NCBI RefSeq assembly: GCF_004359375.1
Contig: NZ_CP034726.1
Location: forward strand, 1,178,001-1,242,000
DNA length: 64,000 bases
DNA from: Acetilactobacillus jinshanensis
Lineage (GTDB): Bacteria > Bacillota > Bacilli > Lactobacillales > Lactobacillaceae
Direction: 5' to 3'
The notes under the pieces are model-generated. The model worked only from the letters and a program-made list of their open reading frames with translations, was not told the origin of the DNA and did no database searches. The translations under genes and the position numbers were made by a program. Every line of letters starts with the position of its first letter. The stretch's first letter is position 1. Shown here piece after piece: positions 25,629-35,121 of the stretch.

Positions 25629-26510
25629 TTAATGTTTCTTATGATAAATTGGCTTTCGATTTTTAATTAACGTAAATAAATGCAGGTAGGTATCATAACG
25701 GCTCTTCATAATCTTGCCGTCTTTGACCATTTGCTTAATCTGGCATTTGGGTTCGTTCACGTGGAGACACTCTCTAAATTTGCATCTCGAAGAATTTTTA
25801 ACGAATTCCGGAAAGTAATTTTTAAGGTGATAAATATCAACGTTAAGAATCTCATATGATGAGAACCCAGGTGTATCAGCGATTAAACCGTGATTCATGA
25901 TGATTAAATGAACCCGGCGAGTCGTATGCTTACCACGGTGTAAGGCTTTGGATACCTGGCCCGTTTTAAGGTTTAAACCAGGCTTTAAGTGGTTAAGTAA
26001 ACTGGATTTACCGACACCCGTCTGACCCATTACAACTGTTTCCTGGCCGGTCAAATGATTCTTAAGTAAATCTAACGTGGTGGGACAGAACGCTTTTTTA
26101 GGTGCAAAGACATCGTATCCGATATCATGATAATATTTAGCGATCTTTAAATAATGAGCCTGTTGTTCAGGATCCAAGAGATCAAGCTTTGAAAAGTAAA
26201 TCAATGGCTTAATGTGCTGGACACCCAGTGCGACTAACTGACGATCCAGTAGACCCGCTGAAAAACGTGGCTCCTGGGTTGACGTCACGATAATGGCTTG
26301 GGTTAGATTAGCCAACGGTGGCCTGGATAACCGGTTTATCCGGCGATGAACACTTAGTACATAACCGCTCTTAAAATCAACAACGTCGCCCACGATTGGT
26401 TTGATCCGCTTCGCACGAAAGTTACCCCGAGCACGGGTTCGGTACATATGACCATGACTAGCGATGTCATAAAAGCCACCAAGTGATTGATAAATTTTGC
26501 CAACGGGCAT
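25629..26510 (-). CDS. rsgA: small ribosomal subunit biogenesis GTPase RsgA
   Basis: RsgA checks the decoding centre of maturing 30S subunits. The 293-residue protein has an OB fold, a circularly permuted GTPase with G4 FSKLDL, then G1 GQTGVGKSS and G3 DTPGFSS, and a zinc site CKFRECLHVNEPKC. The G4 asparagine is replaced by serine, which is seen in some family members. The ATG at 26510 is chosen over a GTG at 26525 because AGAGGTG lies 5 nt upstream of it. It follows rsmB directly; the phosphatase and kinase genes stp and pknB, usual here, are missing. Confidence 0.95.
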   Translation of the reverse strand: MPVGKIYQSLGGFYDIASHGHMYRTRARGNFRAKRIKPIVGDVVDFKSGYVLSVHRRINRLSRPPLANLTQAIIVTSTQEPRFSAGLLDRQLVALGVQHIKPLIYFSKLDLLDPEQQAHYLKIAKYYHDIGYDVFAPKKAFCPTTLDLLKNHLTGQETVVMGQTGVGKSSLLNHLKPGLNLKTGQVSKALHRGKHTTRRVHLIIMNHGLIADTPGFSSYEILNVDIYHLKNYFPEFVKNSSRCKFRECLHVNEPKCQIKQMVKDGKIMKSRYDTYLHLFTLIKNRKPIYHKKH

Positions 26511-26525
26511 CTGATCACCTCTCAC

Positions 26526-27866
26526 TTACTTAACTCTTTTCAGTGTACAAACGAAGAAGCCATCTGATTTAAAATCATCTGGGTATAACTTAAGGTACTT
26601 AAACTGATTTTGACCATGAACAGAATGTTTAATCGTCGTTTTCACGACATCAAAGTTATCGTTATGATCTAAAAAGGCCTTAATCGTATCTTGATTTTCC
26701 TGATCCAAAATCGTACACGTACTGTATGTTATCGTACCATTAACCTTAACGAGTGGTGCAACTGACGCTAAGATCTGGGTTTGAATCTGATGAAGGCGGT
26801 TAACGTCATCAATCGACTTAAAGTAACGAATTTCAGGCTTATTGCGAATCAAGCCTAATCCAGAACAAGGTGCATCAACTAAAATTTGGTCAAAACTTTG
26901 GGTGGAATAGAACTGACCCGCTTTTCTAGCGTCCAGCATCTTCGTTGTTACGGCATGATTAACATGTAACCGCTTAGCGTTCTTCTTAACCCGGTTCAAA
27001 CGATTCTGATGCAGATCAAGGGCATAAACCAAGCCGCCCCGTTTTGGATCAATTCGTTCAGCAATCTGACACGTTTTACCGCCAGGTGCAGCGCAGGCGT
27101 CCAAGACTTTTTCGTCTGGTTGAATATCCATTGATTCAACCGGCAACGAAGCACTTTGATCTTGAATGGTGATCAAGCCACGTTTAAATTCATCACTTTG
27201 AGCAACGGACGCACCGCTTACAATCAATGAATTTTCAGCTAAAGAACTATCTTCAACCGAGTATCCTTCATTTGTTAATGAATTTTTAACGGCGGTTACA
27301 TCGGTCAAAACCGTATTAACCCGAACCGATACTGAACTGGGTTGGTTAATACTTTGTAAAATTTGAAGCGTCTTATCAGCGCCAACTTGATTAATTAATT
27401 CTTTAACTAACCAAGTGGGAACGCTGTAAGCAACCGACAGTTGAGTTAACTTATCAGGAAGTTTTTTAACATCGGGAACGCCTTTACGAATTACGCTATG
27501 GAGAACTCCTGTTACTAGACGGCGAGCACCCTGATTTCCACGTTCTTTAGCAATCTGAATTGATTCCTTCAGAATTGCATAATTAGGAATTCGGGATAGA
27601 TAAATCATCTGATACAGAGCGGTTTCTAACAGAATTATTACCCATTGCTGCAAACCTTTTGGTCGTTTAACAAACGGTGTTAAATCATAACGCAACGTTA
27701 AACGATGCTGTAAGGTCCCGTACACGATCTGAGTCAACAGACCAGCATCTTGATGCTTCATGGAATGATTTTCTAGTGCGTTATTCAATTCAATATTGGA
27801 ATAAGCACCCTTATAAACTCGGTTTAATACTTTAACGGCTAAATACCGCGGCTGATCCATTTTCAT
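26526..27866 (-). CDS. rsmB: 16S rRNA (cytosine-967-C5)-methyltransferase
   Basis: RsmB methylates C967 of 16S rRNA. The 446-residue protein has an N-terminal NusB-like RNA-binding domain (residues about 5-135) and a methyltransferase domain with motif I DACAAPGGKTCQIAE, VDAPCSGLGLI (catalytic Cys motif IV) and YSTCTILDQENQ (motif VI Cys). The gene overlaps fmt by one base. Its stop codon sits immediately before the rsgA ribosome binding site. Confidence 0.96.
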   Translation of the reverse strand: MKMDQPRYLAVKVLNRVYKGAYSNIELNNALENHSMKHQDAGLLTQIVYGTLQHRLTLRYDLTPFVKRPKGLQQWVIILLETALYQMIYLSRIPNYAILKESIQIAKERGNQGARRLVTGVLHSVIRKGVPDVKKLPDKLTQLSVAYSVPTWLVKELINQVGADKTLQILQSINQPSSVSVRVNTVLTDVTAVKNSLTNEGYSVEDSSLAENSLIVSGASVAQSDEFKRGLITIQDQSASLPVESMDIQPDEKVLDACAAPGGKTCQIAERIDPKRGGLVYALDLHQNRLNRVKKNAKRLHVNHAVTTKMLDARKAGQFYSTQSFDQILVDAPCSGLGLIRNKPEIRYFKSIDDVNRLHQIQTQILASVAPLVKVNGTITYSTCTILDQENQDTIKAFLDHNDNFDVVKTTIKHSVHGQNQFKYLKLYPDDFKSDGFFVCTLKRVK

Positions 27867-28810
27867 TATTTAATAACTTGCTCCCCAACTTTAAGCTTTT
27901 GACCGGCACCATTTAGGTAATCGGTAATTTTCTGTTTTGATTTTCCAGCGGGCTGTAATTCATCGATTGCAATCATCTTGTGATCACCCGTAGCAATCGC
28001 CAACTGATGCTTGGTCTTTATGGCAATCGTACCTGCTGGATATTTAGTATCTTGATCTAACGGGGTTGTCTTCCAGACTTTAACCCGTTTCTTGCCCATC
28101 ATCATGTAAGCACCAGGATCCGGTCGTAAGCCACGAACATGACAATCAATCGCCTTTGCCGACTTACTAAAGTCTAATTTAGTTTCAGAATGCTTGATAA
28201 CAGGTGCAAAGACAACTTGTTTCGAATCCTGCGGAATTGATTTAGCCGTATGGTTGACTAACTTTGGCATCGTTTCTAGAAGTAAATCACGACCAACTAA
28301 ACTTAATTTCCTAAAGATCGAACCGGCATCGTCAACAGGTGTAATCGGCAACGGCTTCTGCGCAATAATGTTTCCGGCATCCATCTTCTTAACCATGTAC
28401 ATGATCGTGACACCAGTTTCTTGATCACCATTCATAATGGCTCGCTGAATCGGTGCACCACCACGATACTTAGGTAATAGTGATCCATGAACGTTAATTG
28501 CGCCCACCTTAGCAGACTTCAATAACTTAGTCGGTAAGAACTGGCCATAAGCGGCGGTAACGATGAAATCAGGCTTCATCTGCATTACCTTTGCCATTTC
28601 AGGACTGCCACCTAATTTCTTGGGCTGAAGGACTGGGATTCCTAGTTTTTGTGCAGCCACTTTGGCAGGTGGTGGTGTTAATCGATGTTTACGGCCGACT
28701 GGTTCATCAGGCTGAGTAACTAACGCCTTAACCTGATATTTTTTATCAACTAAACCTTTTAAAACAGGAACACAAAATTGAGGCGTTCCCATTACAACTA
28801 CTGACGGCAT
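27866..28810 (-). CDS. fmt: methionyl-tRNA formyltransferase
   Basis: Formylates initiator Met-tRNA with 10-formyl-THF. The 314-residue product has MGTPQFCVPVL, the catalytic NVHGSLLPKYRGGAPIQRAI with Asn/His, and the C-terminal OB-type tRNA-binding domain. The ribosome binding site GAAAGGAG lies before the ATG at 28810. It lies between priA and rsmB as usual. FolD and 5-formyl-THF cyclo-ligase, also in this window, feed its cofactor pool. Confidence 0.97.
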   Translation of the reverse strand: MPSVVVMGTPQFCVPVLKGLVDKKYQVKALVTQPDEPVGRKHRLTPPPAKVAAQKLGIPVLQPKKLGGSPEMAKVMQMKPDFIVTAAYGQFLPTKLLKSAKVGAINVHGSLLPKYRGGAPIQRAIMNGDQETGVTIMYMVKKMDAGNIIAQKPLPITPVDDAGSIFRKLSLVGRDLLLETMPKLVNHTAKSIPQDSKQVVFAPVIKHSETKLDFSKSAKAIDCHVRGLRPDPGAYMMMGKKRVKVWKTTPLDQDTKYPAGTIAIKTKHQLAIATGDHKMIAIDELQPAGKSKQKITDYLNGAGQKLKVGEQVIK

Positions 28811-28827
28811 TTAACCGGCTCCTTTCG

Positions 28828-31242
28828 TTACATAAAATTCACAGGATTTGGATCGATCGAAATAAATAATCCGTTTCTAACGCCAATCTGATAGTGATTT
28901 AATATATAATCCAGCGTTTCCTGCAAATTGGGTTCATGTTTATATTTTATCACCATTTGGAAGTAATACCTCTGCTTAATTCTCGTGATGGCGCTCGGTG
29001 CGGGACCTAAAATAATGGTCTGAGGTGATAACCGAGTCTGCAAGTATTGCTTAATCGACGCCATACTGGCAATTGCTAATCGACGGTTCTTCGAACTGGC
29101 AGTTAACCGAACACTGTAGTAATACGGTGGATAATTCAACGCGTGACGACGGGTCATCTCAATTAGATAAAAGCGTTCGTAATTCTGCTGCTGAGCCAAT
29201 CGAATTGCGTAATTATCAGGATTAAAGGTCTGAATAAAGACTTCACCCTTTTTCTTGGCTCGACCAGCACGACCACTCACCTGAGTTAACAACTGAAACG
29301 TTCGTTCTTCGGACCGAAAATCTGGTAACATCAGTGACGTATCTGCATTAAGAACGCCAACTAACGTGACGTTTGGAAAATCAAGCCCTTTCGCAATCAT
29401 CTGAGTCCCTAACAACACGTTGGCGTATCCTGAACCAAACTCATGAAGTAATCTAGCGTGCGCACCCTTTCTAGAAGTGGTGTCTACATCCATGCGAACG
29501 ATCTTAATTCCTGGAATAAAACGTTTTAATTCTAATTCAGCCTGCTCAGTTCCAGTACCTAAATACCTGATTTTACGGCTTCCGCACTTTGGACAGGTTC
29601 TTGGAATCGGTTCTTCATGGCCACAATAATGACAACGTAAACTATGTGAATGCCAATGAAACGTTAGCGAGATGTCACAATTTGGGCACTTTGGAACGTA
29701 ACCACAGTTTCTGCACATCACGAAATTAGAATACCCCCGACGATTTAGCATCAAGACCACTTGTTCATGACGCTTTAAACGCAATTTAATGGCGTCTAAT
29801 AAAGCCGATGAATAATTAATGCCGTGATGTTTCATGATTTCTTTTCGCATATCAACGATGTGGACGGTCGGTAACGCTTGATGATTAATTCGGTGCGGCA
29901 ATCTCAATAAATGATAGACGTGCTTGGTGGCTCGGGCCCGGGATTCTAACGATGGCGTTGCACTGCCTAAAACGACCGGACAGTGATAATACTTACCACG
30001 CCATTTGGCGACCGAACGGGTCTGATATCGTGGTGTATCTTCCTGTTTATAACTGGTGTCATGTTCCTCATCCATAATGATGATCCCTAAATTCTTAAGG
30101 GGCGCAAAAATTGCGGAACGGGCACCGACAACCACTTTGGCGTTACCACTTTGAATCCGTTGCCATTCGTCATACTTTTCACCGGATGACAAGCCACTGT
30201 GTAAAATGGCAACTAAATCACCGAAACGACCTTTGACCCAGGTAACCATCTGGGGTGTCAACGAGATCTCAGGCACTAACATCAGAGCGGTCTTACCCTG
30301 CTGTAAAGCCTTACTGATGGCCTGTAAATATACTTCAGTCTTACCGGATCCCGTGACTCCTTCCAATAGATAAACGGCAAATTGGTCATTAACGATTGAT
30401 GAATCAATCTGATTAACGGCATGCCATTGATCAGAATTTAATTTGAAGGGGTGGTTCTTCTTTACCGGTTGTTTATAGGGATTGCGGTATTTTCGAACCT
30501 TTAATTTCTTGAGCCAGCCTTTTTTAGCGGCCTGATTAATAACTGAAGAACTTAAATGCTGACGATATTTCGTCACTTCAGCGATTTTGTAAGTTCCTGT
30601 GGGATGTTCTAACAGAAACCGGAGTAATGTGACCTGGCCAACGTTACGTGTCGATATAGCTTTTAAGAGGTATTTAATTCTAGCTACTGGTAATCGACTG
30701 GTAAACGCATTCACCATTTCGGAACGGGCTTGATTTTTAACTAAATACGTAACCTTTATTAAGCCCCGTTGTCGTAGTTGGTAAATCAAAGCTTGTTGAT
30801 CAGGCGTTAATTTATTAGGTCGATACGTTAGGCTAGCCTGATGATCAAATAATTGCTTAACCTTGGGATCATTAATTGGCTTTAGTAAAGTTGCTCGTTT
30901 AGCGTATTTAGCCTTCATTACGCTCGGCAGCATCGTTTGGAGACAACTAATCCGAAACGAGAACGTAGTTTTAGCTAACCATTTTGAGAGCTGAAGCAAT
31001 TCATCATCGACAACCGGTGTTAAATCCATGACGGCACTAATCGGCTTCAACCGATATTTACTGTGGTCAGTAAAACCAATCACAAAGCCCTGAATTTTAC
31101 GACCACCGTTACCAAACGGGACGATTACCCTCATTCCAGGTTTAATCCGGTCTAATAGTGATTGAGGAATGGAATATGTAAACGGAACGTCCGTCTGCAT
31201 CGTTGGTACATCTACAATTACTTGAGCCAGTTTCAAGAACAA
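28828..31242 (-). CDS. priA: primosomal protein N' (replication restart helicase PriA)
   Basis: PriA reloads the replisome at collapsed forks. The 804-residue protein has an N-terminal DNA-binding domain (VIVDVPTMQTDVPFTY), Walker A GVTGSGKTEVY, DEEHD box, and two zinc sites built by CRNCGYVPKCPNCD and LRCHYCGHE...CPKCGS. The start is a TTG: either at 31242, directly after the coaBC stop, or at 31236, which gives MKLAQVIVDV and better spacing (10 nt) from AAGGG. Both leave the protein essentially unchanged. Confidence 0.95.
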   Translation of the reverse strand: MFLKLAQVIVDVPTMQTDVPFTYSIPQSLLDRIKPGMRVIVPFGNGGRKIQGFVIGFTDHSKYRLKPISAVMDLTPVVDDELLQLSKWLAKTTFSFRISCLQTMLPSVMKAKYAKRATLLKPINDPKVKQLFDHQASLTYRPNKLTPDQQALIYQLRQRGLIKVTYLVKNQARSEMVNAFTSRLPVARIKYLLKAISTRNVGQVTLLRFLLEHPTGTYKIAEVTKYRQHLSSSVINQAAKKGWLKKLKVRKYRNPYKQPVKKNHPFKLNSDQWHAVNQIDSSIVNDQFAVYLLEGVTGSGKTEVYLQAISKALQQGKTALMLVPEISLTPQMVTWVKGRFGDLVAILHSGLSSGEKYDEWQRIQSGNAKVVVGARSAIFAPLKNLGIIIMDEEHDTSYKQEDTPRYQTRSVAKWRGKYYHCPVVLGSATPSLESRARATKHVYHLLRLPHRINHQALPTVHIVDMRKEIMKHHGINYSSALLDAIKLRLKRHEQVVLMLNRRGYSNFVMCRNCGYVPKCPNCDISLTFHWHSHSLRCHYCGHEEPIPRTCPKCGSRKIRYLGTGTEQAELELKRFIPGIKIVRMDVDTTSRKGAHARLLHEFGSGYANVLLGTQMIAKGLDFPNVTLVGVLNADTSLMLPDFRSEERTFQLLTQVSGRAGRAKKKGEVFIQTFNPDNYAIRLAQQQNYERFYLIEMTRRHALNYPPYYYSVRLTASSKNRRLAIASMASIKQYLQTRLSPQTIILGPAPSAITRIKQRYYFQMVIKYKHEPNLQETLDYILNHYQIGVRNGLFISIDPNPVNFM

Positions 31243-32445
31243 TCATCCCTTTAACTTAGCAATAATCTTCAATAACTGATCGGCAACCTTTAATTTTGAT
31301 TCAACGGGCGTTTTTTGTTGATGACCATTTCGGTCAATAAACGTAACCTGATTATTATCGCCACCAAAACCAATCTTTGGATTAGACACATCGTTAGCAA
31401 CAATTAAATCCAATTTTTTAGCCTTTAATTTATGGGTTGCATTATCAATTAAATTCTGAGTTTCCGCAGCAAAGCCAATCGTTAATTGACCAGACTTTTT
31501 AATTTTAGCCACTCGCTTTAGTACGTCTGGAGTCCGTTTCAATTTTAAGATCATATGATGACTCGACGGACCCTTTTTAATTTTCTGATCAGCCATATGA
31601 ACAGGCTCAAAATCAGCTAACGCAGCCGACATTACCAAAGCATCCGCTTTTGGATACTGATCCAAAACAGCATGTCCCATATCTTCGGTAGTTTGGACTT
31701 TAATCACTTTTATCCCGCTAGGAACAGGGATATTAGCATGCCCACTAATCAACGTTACATCAGCACCCATTTGATGAGCCCTTTCAGCAACCGCATAGCC
31801 CATTTTGCCACTGGAACCGTTGGTGATAAAACGAACCGGATCAATGGGTTCTTCGGTGCCACCTGCGGTTACTAATAAACGCAAGCCATGTAAAAACTGA
31901 TGACGATTTAATAATTGACCTAATTTATTAATCACTTGTTTGGGTTCAATCATTCGACCCTTACCAGGGTAACCTTCCGCTAGTTTACCGTACGTCGGGC
32001 CCCATTGATAATAATTGGGATAGCCCTTTAATAAACGTAAGTTCCGTTGAGTAGCTGGATTAATAAACATTAAATTGTTCATTGCTGGAACAATAATTTT
32101 TGGAGCGGAAGTTGCTAATAAACAGGTGCTAACGATGCCGTCAGCAATTCCGTTCGCCATTTTAGCAATTACGTTTGCGGTAGCTGGCATTATGATAGCA
32201 ACGTCAGTCCATCGCGCTAAATCAACGTGTGGAATTCCGTGGGTTGACGGGTTTACAGCTTGTTCGCGAATTACCGAATGTCCCGATAACGCCTGAAACG
32301 GTAACGGTTTGATAAATTGCTGAGCACCATTACTCATAATTATCCTAACGTTAGCACCACGCCGTTTTAACATTCTAATCAGAATTAACGTTTTATAGCA
32401 CGCAACACTGCCCGTTACATAAACTGCAATATTCATATGGTCCAT
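31243..32445 (-). CDS. coaBC: bifunctional phosphopantothenoylcysteine decarboxylase/synthetase CoaBC
   Basis: CoaBC couples 4'-phosphopantothenate to cysteine and decarboxylates the product on the way to coenzyme A. The roughly 400-residue protein has the flavin-binding CoaC half (VTGSVACYK, HVDLARWTD, PAMNNLMFINPATQRNL) and the CoaB half (VTAGGTEEPIDPVRFITNGSSGKMG, KIKK). The ATG at 32445 is placed 5 nt after AGGTGA; 32436 (MNIAVYVTGS) matches relatives too, and the GTG at 32454 is unlikely. A terminator separates it from rpoZ. Confidence 0.95.
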   Translation of the reverse strand: MDHMNIAVYVTGSVACYKTLILIRMLKRRGANVRIIMSNGAQQFIKPLPFQALSGHSVIREQAVNPSTHGIPHVDLARWTDVAIIMPATANVIAKMANGIADGIVSTCLLATSAPKIIVPAMNNLMFINPATQRNLRLLKGYPNYYQWGPTYGKLAEGYPGKGRMIEPKQVINKLGQLLNRHQFLHGLRLLVTAGGTEEPIDPVRFITNGSSGKMGYAVAERAHQMGADVTLISGHANIPVPSGIKVIKVQTTEDMGHAVLDQYPKADALVMSAALADFEPVHMADQKIKKGPSSHHMILKLKRTPDVLKRVAKIKKSGQLTIGFAAETQNLIDNATHKLKAKKLDLIVANDVSNPKIGFGGDNNQVTFIDRNGHQQKTPVESKLKVADQLLKIIAKLKG

Positions 32446-32460
32446 AACTCTCACCTAAAT

Positions 32461-32493
32461 AAAAAGGCCTTTGGGTAACAATACCACAAAGGC
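32461..32493 (-). terminator. terminator between rpoZ and coaBC
   Basis: Minus strand GCCTTTGTGGTA, small loop, TACCCAAAGGCC, then five T. It ends just before the coaBC ribosome binding site, so coaBC-priA-fmt may be expressed at a lower level than gmk-rpoZ or from an unseen promoter. Confidence 0.75.
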
Positions 32494-32518
32494 TTACTTT
32501 TGACTGATTGTCATTAAT

Positions 32519-32719
32519 TTACTTATTATGATCGATCTTTAATTTGCCGGCAGCGATTTCTTCAAAGGCTTTACCAACGTTTTTCTTAGAATGATAATGC
32601 TTTAATAACGGCTTAGCACCAGCATCTAACTGTTTAGCACGTTTACTGGCTAAAATTGTTAATGAATAATAAGATGGAACCTTTTCTAGTAATTTATCAA
32701 TGGTTGGATACATTAACAT
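32519..32719 (-). CDS. rpoZ: DNA-directed RNA polymerase subunit omega
   Basis: A 66-residue omega subunit, which helps assemble and stabilise RNA polymerase. It contains [28 protein letters not shown] and the [13 protein letters not shown]-like helix, and lacks the ppGpp-binding MAR motif as is normal for Firmicutes. The start ATG overlaps the gmk stop as TAATG; the second ATG two codons on is an alternative. Confidence 0.94.
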   Translation of the reverse strand: MLMYPTIDKLLEKVPSYYSLTILASKRAKQLDAGAKPLLKHYHSKKNVGKAFEEIAAGKLKIDHNK

Positions 32720-33336
32720 TACTTGTCGTCTCCTAACTTAGCTAAATAATCGGGCATCACACGATTAACCCGTAGTCTTTCACTTCTAATAATCGTCATG
32801 ATTTTTTCAACGGCTTTTGAAACTTTATCGTTTAAAACGACGTAATCATAGTTACGCATCATCGGGATTTCTCGTTTAGCCTTTTCAATGCGTTTATCAA
32901 TGACAGGCATACTTTCGGTGCCTCGACCTATTAACCGTTTTTTTAATGCCGGTATGCTAGGCGGAGTCAAGAAAATAAAGACGCCATCTGGACATTTAGA
33001 ACGAATTTGCATTGCACCGTTAACTTCAATTTCTAAGAAGACATCATGGCCCTCGTCCCGCATCTTGTTAACGTACGGTAACGGTGTCCCATAATAATTA
33101 TCAACGTATTGGGCGTATTCTAACATTTCACCCTTACGGATATGTTGCTTAAATTGATCTTTGGTAACAAAGAAATAATCTTTGCCATTTTTTTCACCAG
33201 GACGCGGCTTTCGAGTCGTCATCGAGATGGAATATTTAAAATCAACGTTAGACTTATTGAATAAAGCCTTACGAACGGTCCCCTTACCAACACCAGATGG
33301 TCCTGATAAGACGATTAGCATCCCTCTTTTAGACAT
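32719..33336 (-). CDS. gmk: guanylate kinase
   Basis: Converts GMP and ATP to GDP and ADP. The 205-residue protein has the P-loop GPSGVGKG (12-19), [20 protein letters not shown] (GMP binding) and [11 protein letters not shown]. The length is normal. The ribosome binding site is GAAAGGAAC before the ATG. It precedes rpoZ with overlapping stop and start, the usual gmk-rpoZ pair. The 58-bp gap to recN has several -10-like AT boxes but no convincing -35. Confidence 0.97.
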   Translation of the reverse strand: MSKRGMLIVLSGPSGVGKGTVRKALFNKSNVDFKYSISMTTRKPRPGEKNGKDYFFVTKDQFKQHIRKGEMLEYAQYVDNYYGTPLPYVNKMRDEGHDVFLEIEVNGAMQIRSKCPDGVFIFLTPPSIPALKKRLIGRGTESMPVIDKRIEKAKREIPMMRNYDYVVLNDKVSKAVEKIMTIIRSERLRVNRVMPDYLAKLGDDK

Positions 33337-33394
33337 GTCCAGTTCCTTTCGATTAAAGATACATACTATATTATGAAAGATTATGATTCATTTA

Positions 33395-35098
33395 TCAACC
33401 AGTAAAACTAATTTTTTGCTTAGCCTGATCCGCTAGTTTCAATAATTCGCTTGCGTGTTCCAGAGCTAATTTCGTCACTTTAGTTCCGGCTAACATTCGA
33501 GCGAGTTCATCAATTTTACCTTGATGACTTAATCTCTTCAGCCGGGTACTAGTCTGATTCTTGCTAACGTGCTTCTTTACCAAGAAATGATGATCGCTCA
33601 TTGCGGCAACCTGTGGTAAATGAGTAATGCAAAGTACTTGAGCATGTCGTGAAATCATGACCATTTTATCAGCGATTGCCTGAGCAACCCGACCACTAAC
33701 ACCAGTATCAATTTCATCAAAGACGATTGTACTAACGTTTTGAACCTTAGCAAAGACGGTCTTCAAAGCTAACATGATCCTGGAAAGTTCACCACCGGAA
33801 GCACTGCTGGCTAACGGCAACAATTTTTCACCAGGGTTAGTTCGAACGTAAAATTCAATCTTCTGGGTACCATACGAATGAAAATCATCAGTGTTTTCAA
33901 AATGAACTTTAAAAATCGCTTGACCCATGTAAAGATCTTTGAGCTGACGTTTAATTCGCTTTTCTAATTTAGTTGCAATCTGATGACGGAGCACACTAAG
34001 TTGCTGACCATATTTTTGGAGATGGTCTTTACATTTCTTCAACCGGCTAGTAACGCTTTCGCCACTGTTTTTATTGGTCTGCAGCTTGTTCAATTCTTCG
34101 GTAATCCGAGAGTAATACATCAAAATCTTATCAATGGAATTACCATACTTGTGCTTTAATTGATCAATCAAATCCAAACGGCTTTCGATTCGATTTAACT
34201 CGTCTTCGTCAAACGTCTGGGATTCCAATTGATCAGAAATGGTATTGGCGACGTCTTGGAGATCATAATAGGCATTCGCTAACTGCTGTTGAATTTTCTT
34301 AAAGTTATCACCATACTGACTAATGTTTTGCATGGTGTTCATGGCACTACCAATCATGTCTAACGGTGAATAAGAATCATTGCCATTAATGTACTCATAG
34401 CTTTTCTGCAAGGCAGTGCTAATGTTCTGATAATTCTTTAATAAATTCTTTTTATTAGTTAGCGTTTCGTCTTCATTCGGTTTTAAATTAGCCTTTTTGA
34501 TGTCATGACTCTGGAACTTTAGCATGTCAATGTGTTGAGCCCACTCCTGCTGATTAGCGGTTCTTTCGTGAACCAATTTCGTTAATTTCTGGTAACGAGC
34601 GTAATAGCGCTGATATTTATCAAGGACCGGCTGGATATGCTTCTTATCAAAAGCATCTAAGAGCCTTAAGTGAGTCGCCGGATCCATTAAAGTCTGATGA
34701 GCATCCTGACCCTGAATATCAACGATTCGACTACCTAGTTTACGCAGAGCACTAGTGTTCACTAACAAACCGTTAATTCGGCATAGGTTACGACCGTTCC
34801 GGTAAATTTCACGTTGAATGATAACGCTGCCGTCACTATGATCAATTCCTAACTGATCCAAAATACGATAAGCAGATGAATTTTTAGGAAAGACGAACAG
34901 TCCCTGAAGAACCAGTTTTTTGCAACCAGTTCGAATGTACCGTTTCGAGCCCCGACTACCAGTAAGTAAATTCAAGGCATCAATGATAATGGATTTACCG
35001 GCACCAGTTTCACCAGTTAGAACCGTCATCCCTGACGAGAAACTAATCCTAAGGTGATCGATAATTGCTAAGTTTTGAATATCTAACTCTTGGATCAA
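33395..35098 (-). CDS. recN: DNA repair protein RecN
   Basis: RecN is an SMC-like ATPase that gathers double-strand break ends. The 567-residue product has Walker A GETGAGKS (29-36), two coiled-coil arms, and C-terminal signature ASGGELSRIMLAL with Walker B IVFDEIDTGVSG. The length is usual. It lies 23 bp after tlyA. In most lactobacilli argR stands between these two genes; here it is missing. Confidence 0.97.
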   Translation of the reverse strand: MIQELDIQNLAIIDHLRISFSSGMTVLTGETGAGKSIIIDALNLLTGSRGSKRYIRTGCKKLVLQGLFVFPKNSSAYRILDQLGIDHSDGSVIIQREIYRNGRNLCRINGLLVNTSALRKLGSRIVDIQGQDAHQTLMDPATHLRLLDAFDKKHIQPVLDKYQRYYARYQKLTKLVHERTANQQEWAQHIDMLKFQSHDIKKANLKPNEDETLTNKKNLLKNYQNISTALQKSYEYINGNDSYSPLDMIGSAMNTMQNISQYGDNFKKIQQQLANAYYDLQDVANTISDQLESQTFDEDELNRIESRLDLIDQLKHKYGNSIDKILMYYSRITEELNKLQTNKNSGESVTSRLKKCKDHLQKYGQQLSVLRHQIATKLEKRIKRQLKDLYMGQAIFKVHFENTDDFHSYGTQKIEFYVRTNPGEKLLPLASSASGGELSRIMLALKTVFAKVQNVSTIVFDEIDTGVSGRVAQAIADKMVMISRHAQVLCITHLPQVAAMSDHHFLVKKHVSKNQTSTRLKRLSHQGKIDELARMLAGTKVTKLALEHASELLKLADQAKQKISFTG

Positions 35099-35121
35099 TT
35101 TCAGATTACCTTTCTTAAAAA

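Noticed and set aside
33365-33370. TATAGT as the -10 of a gmk promoter
   Set aside because: No suitable -35 at a normal distance; kept out of the feature list though a promoter may exist in this gap.
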